Source of the DNA: Streptomyces hyderabadensis
GTDB lineage: Bacteria > Actinomycetota > Actinomycetes > Streptomycetales > Streptomycetaceae
Assembly (NCBI RefSeq): GCF_020404845.1
Contig: NZ_JAIOJZ010000024.1
Coordinates: forward strand, 57,694 to 121,693
Length of the DNA stretch: 64,000 nt
Direction of reading: 5' to 3'
The position numbers and the translations under genes are program-made. Numbering within the stretch: position 1 is the first letter of the stretch; every line of letters begins with the position of its first letter. Below the pieces are notes generated by a model. The model was given only the letters and a program-made list of their open reading frames with translations. It was not told the DNA's origin and did not search any database. Shown piece after piece: positions 8,570-16,900 of the stretch.

Positions 8570-9910
8570 TTGACTCCCGATCCACTCGCTCCCCTCGACC
8601 TGGCGTTCTGGAACATCGAGTCCGCCGAGCACCCCATGCACCTGGGCGCACTCGGCGTCTTCGAGGCGGACTCGCCCACCGCGGGCGCCCACGCGGCGGA
8701 CCTGCTCGCGGCCCGCGCCCCCGCGGTGCCCGGACTGCGGATGAGGATCCGGGACACCTGGCAGCCGCCGCTGGCCCTGCGCCGGCCGTTCGCCTTCGGC
8801 GGCGCCACCCGCGAGCCCGACCCCCGTTTCGACCCGCTCGACCACGTGCGGCTGCACGCCCCCACCACCGACTTCCACGCCCGGGCCGGACGTCTCATGG
8901 AGCGCCCGCTGGAGCGCGGGCGTCCGCCGTGGGAGGCGCACGTGCTGCCGGGAGCGGACGGCGGCTCCTTCGCCGTGCTGTTCAAGTTCCACCACGCCCT
9001 GGCCGACGGCCTGCGCGCCCTGACCCTCGCGGCCGGCGTCCTCGACCCGCTGGACCTGCCGGCCCCCAGGCCCCGCCCCGAGCAGCCGCCCCGCGGCCTG
9101 CTGCCGGACGTGCGCGCCCTGCCGGACCGGCTCCGCGGCGCCCTGTCCGACGCGGGACGCGCCCTGGACATCGGTGCCGCGGCGGCCCTGTCCACCCTCG
9201 ACGTGCGCTCCTCGCCCGCGCTCACCGCCGCCTCCTCCGGCACCCGCCGGATCGCGGGCGTGGCCGTCGAGCTCGACGACGTGCACCACGTCCGCAAGAC
9301 CACCGGCGGCACCGTCAACGACGTACTGATCGCGGTCGTCGCCGGCGCCCTGCGCCGCTGGCTTGATGAGCGCGGCGACGGCAGCGAGGGCGTCGCGCCC
9401 CGGGCCCTGATCCCCGTCTCCAAGCGCCGCCCGCGCACCGCCCACCCCCAGGGCAACCGGCTCTCCGGGTACCTGATGAGGCTCCCGGTCGGCGACCCGG
9501 ACCCGCTCTCCCGCCTCGGCGCGGTCCGCGCCGCCATGGACCGCAACAAGGACGCCGGGCCCGGCCGCGGCGCCGGTGCCGTCGCCCTGCTCGCCGACCA
9601 CGTGCCGGCCCTCGGCCACCGCCTCGGCGGCCCGCTGGTCTCCGGCGCCGCCCGGCTCTGGTTCGACCTCCTGGTCACCAGCGTGCCCCTGCCCAGCCTC
9701 GGGCTGCGGCTCGGCGGACACCCGCTCACCGAGGTCTATCCGCTGGCGCCGCTGGCCCGCGGCCACTCCCTCGCGGTGGCCGTCTCGACGTACCGCGGAC
9801 AGGTCCACTACGGGCTGGTCGCCGACGCGAAGGCGGTGCCGGACCTCGACCGCCTCGCCCGGGCGATGGCCGAGGAGGTGGAGACGTTGCTCACGGCCTG
9901 CCGTCCCTGA
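8570..9910 (+). CDS. Wax ester synthase / diacylglycerol acyltransferase (WS/DGAT)
   Basis: This 446-residue acyltransferase forms triacylglycerol (or wax esters) from diacylglycerol and acyl-CoA at the membrane/lipid-body surface. It begins TPDPLAPLDLAFWNIES, typical of the family, and has the active-site motif HHALADG (H141-H142, D146, G147; consensus HHXXXDG). The start chosen is TTG at 8570 after GCGAGG, since nothing family-like lies upstream. From memory, S. coelicolor SCO0958, its main DGAT, sits in a comparable place. It is bounded upstream by a terminator, so it has its own promoter somewhere in 8430-8560. Confidence 0.88.
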   Translation: MTPDPLAPLDLAFWNIESAEHPMHLGALGVFEADSPTAGAHAADLLAARAPAVPGLRMRIRDTWQPPLALRRPFAFGGATREPDPRFDPLDHVRLHAPTTDFHARAGRLMERPLERGRPPWEAHVLPGADGGSFAVLFKFHHALADGLRALTLAAGVLDPLDLPAPRPRPEQPPRGLLPDVRALPDRLRGALSDAGRALDIGAAAALSTLDVRSSPALTAASSGTRRIAGVAVELDDVHHVRKTTGGTVNDVLIAVVAGALRRWLDERGDGSEGVAPRALIPVSKRRPRTAHPQGNRLSGYLMRLPVGDPDPLSRLGAVRAAMDRNKDAGPGRGAGAVALLADHVPALGHRLGGPLVSGAARLWFDLLVTSVPLPSLGLRLGGHPLTEVYPLAPLARGHSLAVAVSTYRGQVHYGLVADAKAVPDLDRLARAMAEEVETLLTACRP

Positions 9911-10012
9911 CCCCGGCGGGTTTGGATCCGCGCCGCGCGCTGAATAAAATCCGCTGTTCGACAGCGGTCGCCCCGAAAGCGCCGCAACGGCGACCAGGGA
10001 ACGGCAGCGGCG

Positions 10013-11560
10013 ATGACGGTGACACAGGACGGCTCGGCGACCAGGGACGCGGCGCCCGCGGACGGGACGCCCGCGCGGGAGGCGGCCCCGGAAGGGACGA
10101 CCGCCCCCGCGTACGGTCCCGGCATCGACCCGGAGCGGCTCGCCGTCTGCCTCGACGTGCTCAAGGAACTCGACGCACTGGACGTCGACCACCCCGACGC
10201 GATCACGGTCCGCCGGGCCACCTCGCACATCTACCGCATGGTCAAGCAGCGCCGCCGCCAGGAGCGCCGCGCCGCCAAGACCGCCCACGACAAGGCGGTC
10301 ACCGAGGCCACCGCCACCGGCTCCGCCGAGCGCATCGACGACGAGACCGAGGGCCTGCTGCCCTCCTCGCGCACCGAGGAGGGCACGATCGCGGGCATAC
10401 TCCAGCGCCCCCGCTCCTGCTACATCTGCAAGCAGCGCTACGTCGAGGTCGACTACTTCTACCACCAGCTCTGCCAGGACTGCGCCGCCGAGAACCGGGC
10501 CCGCCGCGACGCCCGCGCCGACCTCACCGGCAAACGCGCGCTGCTCACCGGCGGCCGGGCCAAGATCGGCATGTACATCGCGCTGCGGCTGCTGCGCGAC
10601 GGCGCGCACACCACGATCACCACCCGCTTCCCCAAGGACGCCATCCGCCGCTTCAAGGCGATGGACGACTCCGCCGACTGGCTGCACCGCCTGGAGGTGG
10701 TCGGCATCGACCTGCGCGATCCCGCCCAGGCCGTCGCCCTCGCCGAGCAGGTCGCGGAGCAGGGACCGCTCGACATCCTGATCAACAACGCCACCCAGAC
10801 CGTGCGGCGCCTGCCCTCCGCCTACGCCGCGCTGGTCGAGGGCGAGAGCGCCCCGCTGCCCGCCGGGGAGCTGCCCGCCCACCACGTCATCGGCGCCTTC
10901 AACTCCGGTGCGGTGGACGGTCTGGCGGCGCTGCCGCTGGGCGCCTCCGGGCTCGACGCGCAGAAGGTCGCCGACCTCGCCCTGGTCGCGGGCAACGCCA
11001 GCGTGGTCCGGCACCGCGAGGGCACCGCCATCGACGCGGGCGGCCTGGTCCCCGACGTCGTCGACTCCAACACCTGGGTGCAGACCATCGAGCAGATCTC
11101 GCCGGTGGAACTGCTGGAGACCCAGCTGTGCAACTACACCTCGCCGTTCATCCTCATCAGCGCGCTGCGCCCGGCCATGGCCGAGGCCGCGCGCAAGGCG
11201 CCCTCGGGCCGCGCCTACGTCGTCAACGTCTCGGCGATGGAGGGCGTGTTCGCCCGCGGGTACAAGGGCGCCGGGCACCCGAACACCAACGCGGCCAAGG
11301 CCGCGATGAACATGGTGACGCGGACCAGCGCCCAGGAGATGTTCGACACCGACAAGATCCTGATGACCTCCGTCGACACCGGCTGGATCACCGACGAGCG
11401 GCCCCACTACGACAAGCTGCGGCTGGCCGAGGCCGGCTTCCACGCCCCGCTCGACCTGATCGACGGCGCCGCCCGCGTCTACGACCCCGTCGTGCGCGGC
11501 GAGGCGGGCGAGGACCTGTACGGCGTCTTCCTCAAGGACTACGCGCCCGGCAAGTGGTGA
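10013..11560 (+). CDS. Large SDR-like protein with an inserted CX2C zinc-ribbon-like motif
   Basis: This 515-residue protein has an N-terminal helical, charged region. It then has C136-X2-C139-X14-C154-X2-C157 (CYICKQ...CQDC), which resembles a zinc ribbon. A Rossmann SDR domain starts near residue 172 (KRALLTGGRAKIGMYIA), with NNATQ matching the NNAG motif. Ser407 (NVSAMEG) is in the catalytic-serine position and Lys429 is present. The usual Tyr of YX3K is Thr425 (TNAAK), so normal dehydrogenase chemistry is doubtful. It is named a short-chain dehydrogenase-like protein by fold only. Its start has a weak AGGGA site. It converges on the degenerate HD-domain gene. Confidence 0.7.
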   Translation: MTVTQDGSATRDAAPADGTPAREAAPEGTTAPAYGPGIDPERLAVCLDVLKELDALDVDHPDAITVRRATSHIYRMVKQRRRQERRAAKTAHDKAVTEATATGSAERIDDETEGLLPSSRTEEGTIAGILQRPRSCYICKQRYVEVDYFYHQLCQDCAAENRARRDARADLTGKRALLTGGRAKIGMYIALRLLRDGAHTTITTRFPKDAIRRFKAMDDSADWLHRLEVVGIDLRDPAQAVALAEQVAEQGPLDILINNATQTVRRLPSAYAALVEGESAPLPAGELPAHHVIGAFNSGAVDGLAALPLGASGLDAQKVADLALVAGNASVVRHREGTAIDAGGLVPDVVDSNTWVQTIEQISPVELLETQLCNYTSPFILISALRPAMAEAARKAPSGRAYVVNVSAMEGVFARGYKGAGHPNTNAAKAAMNMVTRTSAQEMFDTDKILMTSVDTGWITDERPHYDKLRLAEAGFHAPLDLIDGAARVYDPVVRGEAGEDLYGVFLKDYAPGKW

Positions 11561-11566
11561 CCGGGC

Positions 11567-11605
11567 CCTGCGGACCGCCGCAGGCGCCCCGTCCGCACCG
11601 GACGG
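11567..11605. terminator. Two adjacent hairpins between convergent genes
   Basis: The stem CCTGCGG/CCGCAGG (11567-11584) is followed by CCGTCCG/CGGACGG (11589-11605). They lie between the convergent stops at 11560 and 11610. There is no T-run, as is common in Streptomyces. They probably act as a bidirectional terminator. Confidence 0.5.
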
Positions 11606-11609
11606 TGCC

Positions 11610-12068
11610 TCAGTCGACCGCGCCCAGCCGCGAGTTCCGCGCCGCCGTCAGCTCCAGCACCGTGCGCCAGTCCTCCAGCACCCCCGCGTCGAAGTCGGCG
11701 GTGCGGGCCTCCTCGTCCGCCTGACGCAGGCTGACCAGGTCGTCGTCGTCTTGGGCCCAGCTCTCCGGGTGGGCCTGACGGCGCACCAGGCGGGCGACGC
11801 GCGTGCCGAGCAGCGGCCGCACCGCGTCGGCGGTCCTGGCGGCCGGGTCGCCGGGCCACAGCAGCCGCCCCACCGGCGACACCAGCCCCGCGACCTGCAG
11901 CTCCTTGTCGGCGGGGCGGCGACGGCGCAGCAGCGCCGCCGTGCGCAGCGCGTGCCCGTGCGGATCCCCGGGCGCTCCGCCGGGCCCACCTCCGTGCCCG
12001 GCGGCGGGCCGCTCGCCCCGGCAGGCGTACAACAGGTCCATCAGCTCCTCGACGCTGCGCAGTTCCAT
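11610..12068 (-). CDS. HD-domain-like protein with the metal-binding HD pair lost
   Basis: This 152-residue protein starts MELRSVEELMDLLYACRGE. The pattern of an early HALRTAALLR followed by ELQVAGLV resembles PhnZ/inositol-oxygenase-like HD proteins, where GLVHDIGH carries the metal ligands. Here that segment reads GLVSPVGRLLWPGD, so the His-Asp pair is replaced by Ser-Pro, while the first His (HGHALRT) remains. It is therefore likely catalytically inactive or changed in role. The ATG at 12068 follows GGGAGGA and fits better than the longer frame. It converges on the SDR gene. Family assignment is from pattern memory only. Confidence 0.6.
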   Translation of the reverse strand: MELRSVEELMDLLYACRGERPAAGHGGGPGGAPGDPHGHALRTAALLRRRRPADKELQVAGLVSPVGRLLWPGDPAARTADAVRPLLGTRVARLVRRQAHPESWAQDDDDLVSLRQADEEARTADFDAGVLEDWRTVLELTAARNSRLGAVD

Positions 12069-12541
12069 GCCTCGGTCCTCCCACGAGACAGCCGTTGCCG
12101 ACGAGCAGCAGACCATGGCGAGCTTGCGGCCCAGCCAACGGCAACTTAACTGCGCGACCCGTCACCCCGGGCCATCGAAGATGCGGACGCCCATGTAGGC
12201 CGAACGGGTGAGTTGCGCACGGTGCGAATGCCAAGAAACCGGGGCAGAATCGGGTCAACTGTGCGCGGGGTGAAGGGCAATGGTTCTCCCATCTTTTGAG
12301 CCCCATAGAGCGCACCCCCGCTCATTTGGTTAATCTGGACCGGACGGACGGCAGCACAGGGTCCCACCACCCGAGGTCCGTCATGGGACGAGCCGGTTCA
12401 CAACGGTTCGCCTCCGCACGAGTTGCCGACGCCACCGCGTCCGAACTGCATTCGACTCACACCCCAGCGGGCCCCGGGTGCCGGACGGGAGACTGGCGCC
12501 GACAGGCCTTTGAGGGTGACCCGACACATAAGGAGTGCGCG
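12069..12541. other. 473-base divergent intergenic region
   Basis: This lies between the HD-like gene (leftward) and the small peptide gene (rightward). It is less GC-rich in patches, for example around TTTGGTTAATCTGG near 12325-12340, and should hold both promoters. I see no convincing promoter consensus, hairpin, tRNA or repeat. The frame open from 12296 across it lacks a ribosome site and looks fortuitous. Confidence 0.4.
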
Positions 12542-12715
12542 GTGACACCGGAAACGACGAACCCAGAACAACGCACCGAGGAACGCACCGGGCGCGCCGG
12601 GCGCCGGCCCGGAGAGATCGGCAGTCTCGACGTGTGGGCGCGCTCCGCCCCCATCCGCCTCGCGGGCTACGAGGAGGACCTCGCCGAGCCGCACATCCTG
12701 CCGAGCGTGGACTGA
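12542..12715 (+). CDS. Small acidic peptide of 57 residues, unknown function
   Basis: GTG at 12542 follows an excellent AAGGAG (12530-12535) with 6-base spacing, which is the main evidence that this is a gene. The N-terminal half is Glu/Thr/Arg-rich and probably disordered. The C-terminal half is more ordered-looking and ends with acidic and Pro residues: SLDVWARSAPIRLAGYEEDL, then AEPHILPSVD. There is no signal peptide, membrane segment or cysteine. It lies 55 bases before a GNAT gene and could share its transcript. I do not recognise a named family. A leader-plus-core peptide layout is possible but unproven; a regulatory or scaffold peptide is equally possible. Confidence 0.6.
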   Translation: MTPETTNPEQRTEERTGRAGRRPGEIGSLDVWARSAPIRLAGYEEDLAEPHILPSVD

Positions 12716-12770
12716 CCCGCCCGCCACCCGCAGAGTTCGCCGCGCGCACGGTCGTGCGAGACTCACGCCC

Positions 12771-13253
12771 ATGCTGATCAGGGAAGCCACGGCCGGCGAC
12801 TGGCCGCACATCTGGCCCTTCTGGCACCGCATCGTCGCCGCCGGCGAGACCTACGCCTGGGACCCGGACACCTCCGAGGAGGACGCCCGGGTCCTGTGGA
12901 TGAACCCCGCCAAGCGCGTCTACGTCGCCGAGGACGACACTGGTGCCGTCCTCGGCTCCGCCTACCTCACCGCCAACTACGGCGGTCCCGCCGCCCGCAT
13001 CGCCAACGCCGGTTTCATGGTCGACCCCGCCCGGGCGGGCCGCGGCACCGGCCGGGCCCTCGCGGAGTACGTCGTCGAGGCCGCCCGGGCCGAGGGATAC
13101 CGGGGCATGGTCTTCAACGCCGTCGTCGAGACCAACCCCGCCGTGCGGCTGTGGACCTCCCTCGGCTTCACGATCCTGGGCACGGTGCCGGACGCGTTCG
13201 ACCACCCGCGGCACGGGCGGGTCGGCCTGCACATCATGCACCGCGCCCTGTGA
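12771..13253 (+). CDS. GNAT family N-acetyltransferase
   Basis: This 160-residue single-domain acetyltransferase starts MLIREATAGDWPHIWPFW. The acetyl-CoA pyrophosphate-binding motif is RAGRGTGRAL near residue 88. Downstream N-P-A-V-R-L-W-T-S-L-G-F is the usual GNAT C-terminal signature (NXXAXXLYXXXGF-like). It would acetylate an amine on a small molecule, peptide or protein in the cytoplasm; the substrate is unknown. It follows the 57-aa peptide gene by 55 bases. I see no clear ribosome site before the ATG, which is consistent with coupling or a leaderless transcript. Confidence 0.88.
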   Translation: MLIREATAGDWPHIWPFWHRIVAAGETYAWDPDTSEEDARVLWMNPAKRVYVAEDDTGAVLGSAYLTANYGGPAARIANAGFMVDPARAGRGTGRALAEYVVEAARAEGYRGMVFNAVVETNPAVRLWTSLGFTILGTVPDAFDHPRHGRVGLHIMHRAL

Positions 13254-13259
13254 CCTCCC

Positions 13260-13375
13260 TCAGCCCAGCGGCGCCGCCCGCCGCCAGGGCCGCAGTGCCT
13301 CGATCCGTTCCGCCGGCTCCGGTAGCGCCGCCTGTGCGCCGGGGCGCCCCACGGCCGGTCCCCGGACACTTCGGC
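13260..13375 (-). pseudogene. Possible C-terminal gene remnant (weak resemblance to AlkA-type glycosylase tails)
   Basis: Read leftward in one frame, this gap gives a short peptide ending ERIEALRPWRRAAPLG and then TGA. The ER-X-EALRPWR pattern resembles the C-terminal tail of AlkA-like DNA glycosylases, which often ends in WRPWRSYA. There is no start codon, no ribosome site and no upstream domain, because the LacI gene occupies the adjacent DNA. It may be a decayed remnant or chance in high-GC sequence. Confidence 0.15.
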
Positions 13376-13388
13376 CCGGCCCCGGCTC

Positions 13389-14438
13389 TCAGGCCGGCGG
13401 TCGCGCCGGGCCCGTGCTGTCCCGCTCGATCAGCCGTGGCACCGGTACCCGCACCGTCCGGGCCGGGCCGCCGTCCAGCAGGGCGGTCAGCTCCGTCGCC
13501 GCCGTGCGGCCGAACTCCACGCTGTCCCGGGACAGCGCGGACAGCCACGGCTTGACCATGCGGCACAGCGCCGAGTCCTCCCAGGCCACCACGGACACGT
13601 CCGCCGGTACCGAGAAGCCGAGTTCGGCCGCCACGGCGACCCCGGCGACGGCCATCACGTCGTTGTCGTAGATCAGGGCGGTCGGGGGAGCGGGCGCCTC
13701 CAGGACCCGGCGGGTGACGGCCGCGCCCTCGGCGTCCGAGTAGTCGGTGGTCACCGACTCGACCTCGCCGAGGCCGCGCCGCCCGGCCTCGGCGCGCAGT
13801 GCGCGGATGCGGCGCTCGGTGTGGGCGAGGTCCGGCAGCCCGGCGATGTGCACGATGCGCCGGTGCCCGAGCGCGTGCAGCCCGTCCACCAGCGCGGCCA
13901 TCGCACCCGCGTCGTCCGCCCACACCGTCGACAGCCCCGGATGGCGCTCGTCGGGCGCACCGCCGATCACCACGGCGGGCAGGCCCAGTTCGTCGAGCAG
14001 GTCGGGGCGCGGATCGTCGGTGCGCGGGTCGACCACGAGGACGCCGTCCACCCGGTGCTCGGCCCACCAGCGCCGGTACACCTCGCACTCCTCCTCGACG
14101 TCCCGGGCCACCTGGAACAGCAGCCCCAGGTGCCGCCCGGCCAGCACCTCCTGGATGCCCGAGACCAGTTGCAGGAAGAAGGAGTCGACGCCGAGGGTGT
14201 GCGCGGGCCGCGCCAGCACGAAGCCGACCGTCGCCGCGCCCTCCCCGGACAGCGCGCGCGCCGCCGTACTGGGCCGCCAGCCGAGCTGCTCGGCCACCCG
14301 GCGCACCCGGTCCCGGGTGATCTCGGAGACCCCCGGCCGGTCGTTCAGCGCGAACGACACCGCGCTCTCGGAGACTCCGGCCCGGCGCGCGATGTCCTTC
14401 ATCGTCGGCCGGCGCGCGGCGGGCCGCTTGGCCGGCAT
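13389..14438 (-). CDS. LacI family transcriptional regulator
   Basis: This 349-residue repressor has the LacI helix-turn-helix near the N-terminus (MKDIARRAGVSESAVSFALN, then VSEITRDRV). A periplasmic-binding-protein-like effector domain follows from about residue 70 (VGFVLARPAHTLG, VDGVLVVDPRTDD, YDNDVMAVAGVAVA). The ATG at 14438 has AAAGGAG upstream. It is divergent from the sugar ABC operon, with LacI-type operators in between, so it most likely represses that operon and itself until a sugar binds. The inducer is probably a mannoside, judging from the GH38 gene. Confidence 0.93.
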   Translation of the reverse strand: MPAKRPAARRPTMKDIARRAGVSESAVSFALNDRPGVSEITRDRVRRVAEQLGWRPSTAARALSGEGAATVGFVLARPAHTLGVDSFFLQLVSGIQEVLAGRHLGLLFQVARDVEEECEVYRRWWAEHRVDGVLVVDPRTDDPRPDLLDELGLPAVVIGGAPDERHPGLSTVWADDAGAMAALVDGLHALGHRRIVHIAGLPDLAHTERRIRALRAEAGRRGLGEVESVTTDYSDAEGAAVTRRVLEAPAPPTALIYDNDVMAVAGVAVAAELGFSVPADVSVVAWEDSALCRMVKPWLSALSRDSVEFGRTAATELTALLDGGPARTVRVPVPRLIERDSTGPARPPA

Positions 14439-14481
14439 GCGCGCTCCTTTCCTCGGTGCGAGCGGTGAGTGCGGTGAGAGC

Positions 14482-14569
14482 TAAAGCGCTTGAGTGCGGA
14501 GATCCTAAAGCGCATTAGTAGTTCCTGGCAAGTGCGCACTCAAACCGCTCTGACCTGGACTAATGTTAG
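14482..14569. promoter_or_regulatory. LacI-type operators in the divergent regulator/ABC region
   Basis: Three near-palindromes with the CG-centred or AA/TT form of LacI sites occur here: CTAAAGCGCTTGAG (14481-14494), CTAAAGCGCATTAG (14505-14518) and CTAATGTTAG (14560-14569). The first two share the CTAAAGCGC half and are 24 bases apart, placing them on one DNA face. They lie between the LacI ATG (14438) and the binding-protein GTG (14672), and probably bind the LacI protein. Confidence 0.7.
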
Positions 14570-14671
14570 AGCTTCTGCTTTAGTTGGCGAGAATCCATTG
14601 ACTTTCCGCGGAATCGCCGTGCATGGTCGCTGGCATCCCACCGCCGACGTCCTTCAGGGAGACGTGTCACC

Positions 14672-15964
14672 GTGTCCACCTCGCGCAGAACATTCGCCGT
14701 CGCCGCCGTCGCCGCCCTCGTCCTGCCGCTCAGCGCCTGCGGCTCCGGGGGTGACGGCGGTGGCTCGACCGACGCCTCGGGCAAGGTCGAGGGCGACATC
14801 ACCTTCCAGACCTGGAACCTGCGGGCCAACTTCAAGGACTACTTCGAGGGCCTGATCACCGACTTCGAGAAGAAGTACCCCGGCACCCATGTCAAGTGGG
14901 TCGACCAGCCCGGCGAGGGCTACGCCGACAAGATCAGCGCCGACGCCGCGGGCGGCACCCTGCCCGACGTCGTCAACGTCTCCCCGGACCTGGTCGCCCC
15001 GCTCGCCAAGGCGGGCCTGGCACTCGACCTGGACAAGGCGGCCGGCCAGTACCAGAAGGAGTACCTGGAAGGGGCCTGGGCCAGCCACCGGATACCGGGC
15101 ATGGACGGCACGTACGCCTTCCCCTGGTACCTCAACACCGGCCCGCTCTTCTACAACAAGTCCCTCTTCAAGAAGGCCGGGCTCGACCCCGAGCAGCCGC
15201 CGAAGACCTACGACGACCTCTTCGACGCCGCCCTGAAGATCGCCGACAAGACCGACGGCGAGGTCGCCACCCTCGCCAACGTGCCCACCATCGAGGACTT
15301 CGGCCGTTACGGCGCGTCGCTCATGAACAAGGAGGGCACCGCCTTCGCGTTCAACGACGCCAAGGGGGTCGAACTGCTCACCCGCTACAAGGAACTGTTC
15401 GACGCCAAGGCCCTCGACCCGCAGGCGCTGACCGCCACCCCCGAGTCCACCGGGAAGAAGTTCCTCACCGGCGCCGTCGCGATGAACCCGGGCAGCGCGC
15501 TCGACCTCACCAACTTCAAGAAGCAGGCCCCGAGTCTGTACAAGAACATCGGCATCACCGACCAGATCACCAGCACCGGCCACGTCAACATGTACGTGAT
15601 GGGCCTGATGGTGAACGCGCAGAGCCAGCGCAAGCCCGCCGCGGTCGCCTTCGCGCACTACGTCACCGACGCGGCGCACCAGATGTCCTTCGCCAAGCAG
15701 GTCGCCATCTTCCCGAGCACCGCCGGCTCGCTGGACGACCCGTACTTCACCAAGGAGGACGGCACCGACGAGACCCGCGTCCGGGTCGCCGCCGCCAAGT
15801 CGCTGAAGACGGCCGTCAACTACACGCCCGTGCTGTTCAGCGAGCAGATGAAGACCGAGCTGCGCAACGAGGTCGCCAAGGCGCTCCAGGGCAAGCAGAG
15901 CCCCGAGGAAGCCCTCGACAACGCTGTCAAGGCGTGCGACCGGCTCCTCCAGCAGCAGGGCTGA
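14672..15964 (+). CDS. ABC transporter sugar-binding lipoprotein
   Basis: This 430-residue extracellular solute-binding protein (family 1) has a lipoprotein signal: basic start, hydrophobic core and the lipobox LSAC, then a Gly/Ser linker. It should be anchored outside the membrane and deliver sugar to the two permeases that follow. The mature part shows the usual ITFQTWNLRANFKDYFEGLI start and FPWYLNTGPLFYNKSLF in the hinge region. GTG at 14672 has CAGGGAGA upstream. No ATP-binding subunit is encoded nearby; in Streptomyces a shared MsiK ATPase commonly serves such systems. Confidence 0.93.
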   Translation: MSTSRRTFAVAAVAALVLPLSACGSGGDGGGSTDASGKVEGDITFQTWNLRANFKDYFEGLITDFEKKYPGTHVKWVDQPGEGYADKISADAAGGTLPDVVNVSPDLVAPLAKAGLALDLDKAAGQYQKEYLEGAWASHRIPGMDGTYAFPWYLNTGPLFYNKSLFKKAGLDPEQPPKTYDDLFDAALKIADKTDGEVATLANVPTIEDFGRYGASLMNKEGTAFAFNDAKGVELLTRYKELFDAKALDPQALTATPESTGKKFLTGAVAMNPGSALDLTNFKKQAPSLYKNIGITDQITSTGHVNMYVMGLMVNAQSQRKPAAVAFAHYVTDAAHQMSFAKQVAIFPSTAGSLDDPYFTKEDGTDETRVRVAAAKSLKTAVNYTPVLFSEQMKTELRNEVAKALQGKQSPEEALDNAVKACDRLLQQQG

Positions 15965-15970
15965 GACATC

Positions 15971-16900
15971 ATGGCGAGTCCCACCCTCACCACCGGCACC
16001 CCGGACGCCCGCAAGGGCGGCGTCCGGCGGGTGCGGCGCCAACTGCCCGGCAGCCCGTGGCTGTTCGCCGCACCGGGTCTGCTGATCACCGGCGCGTTCA
16101 TCCTCTATCCCTTCGTCTCCACCCTGGTCAACTCCCTCACCGACCGCCGCACGCTGGTCCCCGGGGAGTTCGTGGGCCTCGCCAACTTCCGCGAGCTGCT
16201 CCACGACGACATGTTCTGGATCGGCCTGCGCAACAGCTGTCTGTACGTCCTCGGGGTCGTCCCCGCGCTGGTCCTGCTGCCGCTGCTGCTCGCGCTGCTG
16301 GTGCAGAAGAACATCCCCGGCATCACCTTCTTCCGCTCGGCCTTCTACACCCCGGTCGTCGCCTCGATCGTCGTCGTCGGGCTGATCTGGGTCTGGCTCC
16401 TGGACGAGCGCGGCCTGGTCAACTCCCTGCTGGAGACGCTCGGCGCCAGCCCGGTCGGCTTCCTCAGCGACCAGTGGCTGATCCTGCTCAGCGCGATGGG
16501 CGTCACGGTCTGGAAAGGCCTCGGGTACTACATGATCATTTACCTGGCCGCGCTGGCCAACGTGCCCCGCGAGCTGCACGAGGCGGCCGCCGTGGACGGC
16601 GCGGGCGCGGTCCGCCGCTTCCTCACCGTCACGGTGCCCGCGGTCCGCTCCACCATGGTCCTGGTCGCGGCGCTCTCCTCGGTCGCCGCCTTCAAGGTGT
16701 TCTCCGAGGTGTACCTGATGGCGGGCCCCAACGGCGGTCCGGCCGGCGAGGACACCACCCTCGTGATGCTGGTCCAGCGCACCGGCACCGGCCTCACCGG
16801 CCGGGTCGGCTACGCCTCCGCCATCTCCGTCGTCGTCTTCGTCGTCACCGTCGTGCTCATGCTGCTCGTCCTGCGCGCCGACCGGAAGGAGGAGTCGTGA
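15971..16900 (+). CDS. Sugar ABC transporter permease, MalF type
   Basis: This 309-residue inner-membrane protein has about six hydrophobic segments. The permease EAA-loop motif reads ELHEAAAVDGAGAVRRF. A cytoplasmic N-terminal basic segment (KGGVRRVRRQLPGS) precedes the first membrane span. It lies 6 bases after the binding-protein stop and overlaps the next permease by 4 bases, so the three proteins form one translationally coupled importer. Confidence 0.93.
   Translation: MASPTLTTGTPDARKGGVRRVRRQLPGSPWLFAAPGLLITGAFILYPFVSTLVNSLTDRRTLVPGEFVGLANFRELLHDDMFWIGLRNSCLYVLGVVPALVLLPLLLALLVQKNIPGITFFRSAFYTPVVASIVVVGLIWVWLLDERGLVNSLLETLGASPVGFLSDQWLILLSAMGVTVWKGLGYYMIIYLAALANVPRELHEAAAVDGAGAVRRFLTVTVPAVRSTMVLVAALSSVAAFKVFSEVYLMAGPNGGPAGEDTTLVMLVQRTGTGLTGRVGYASAISVVVFVVTVVLMLLVLRADRKEES

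Noticed and set aside
5830..9729. Very long open frame on the minus strand across the GH92 and WS/DGAT genes
   Set aside because: It is antisense to clear family members, has no start site or domain, and comes from G/C bias at third codon positions.
12296..12541. Upstream extension of the small peptide gene
   Set aside because: There is no ribosome site or family-like sequence, while the GTG at 12542 has an excellent AAGGAG.
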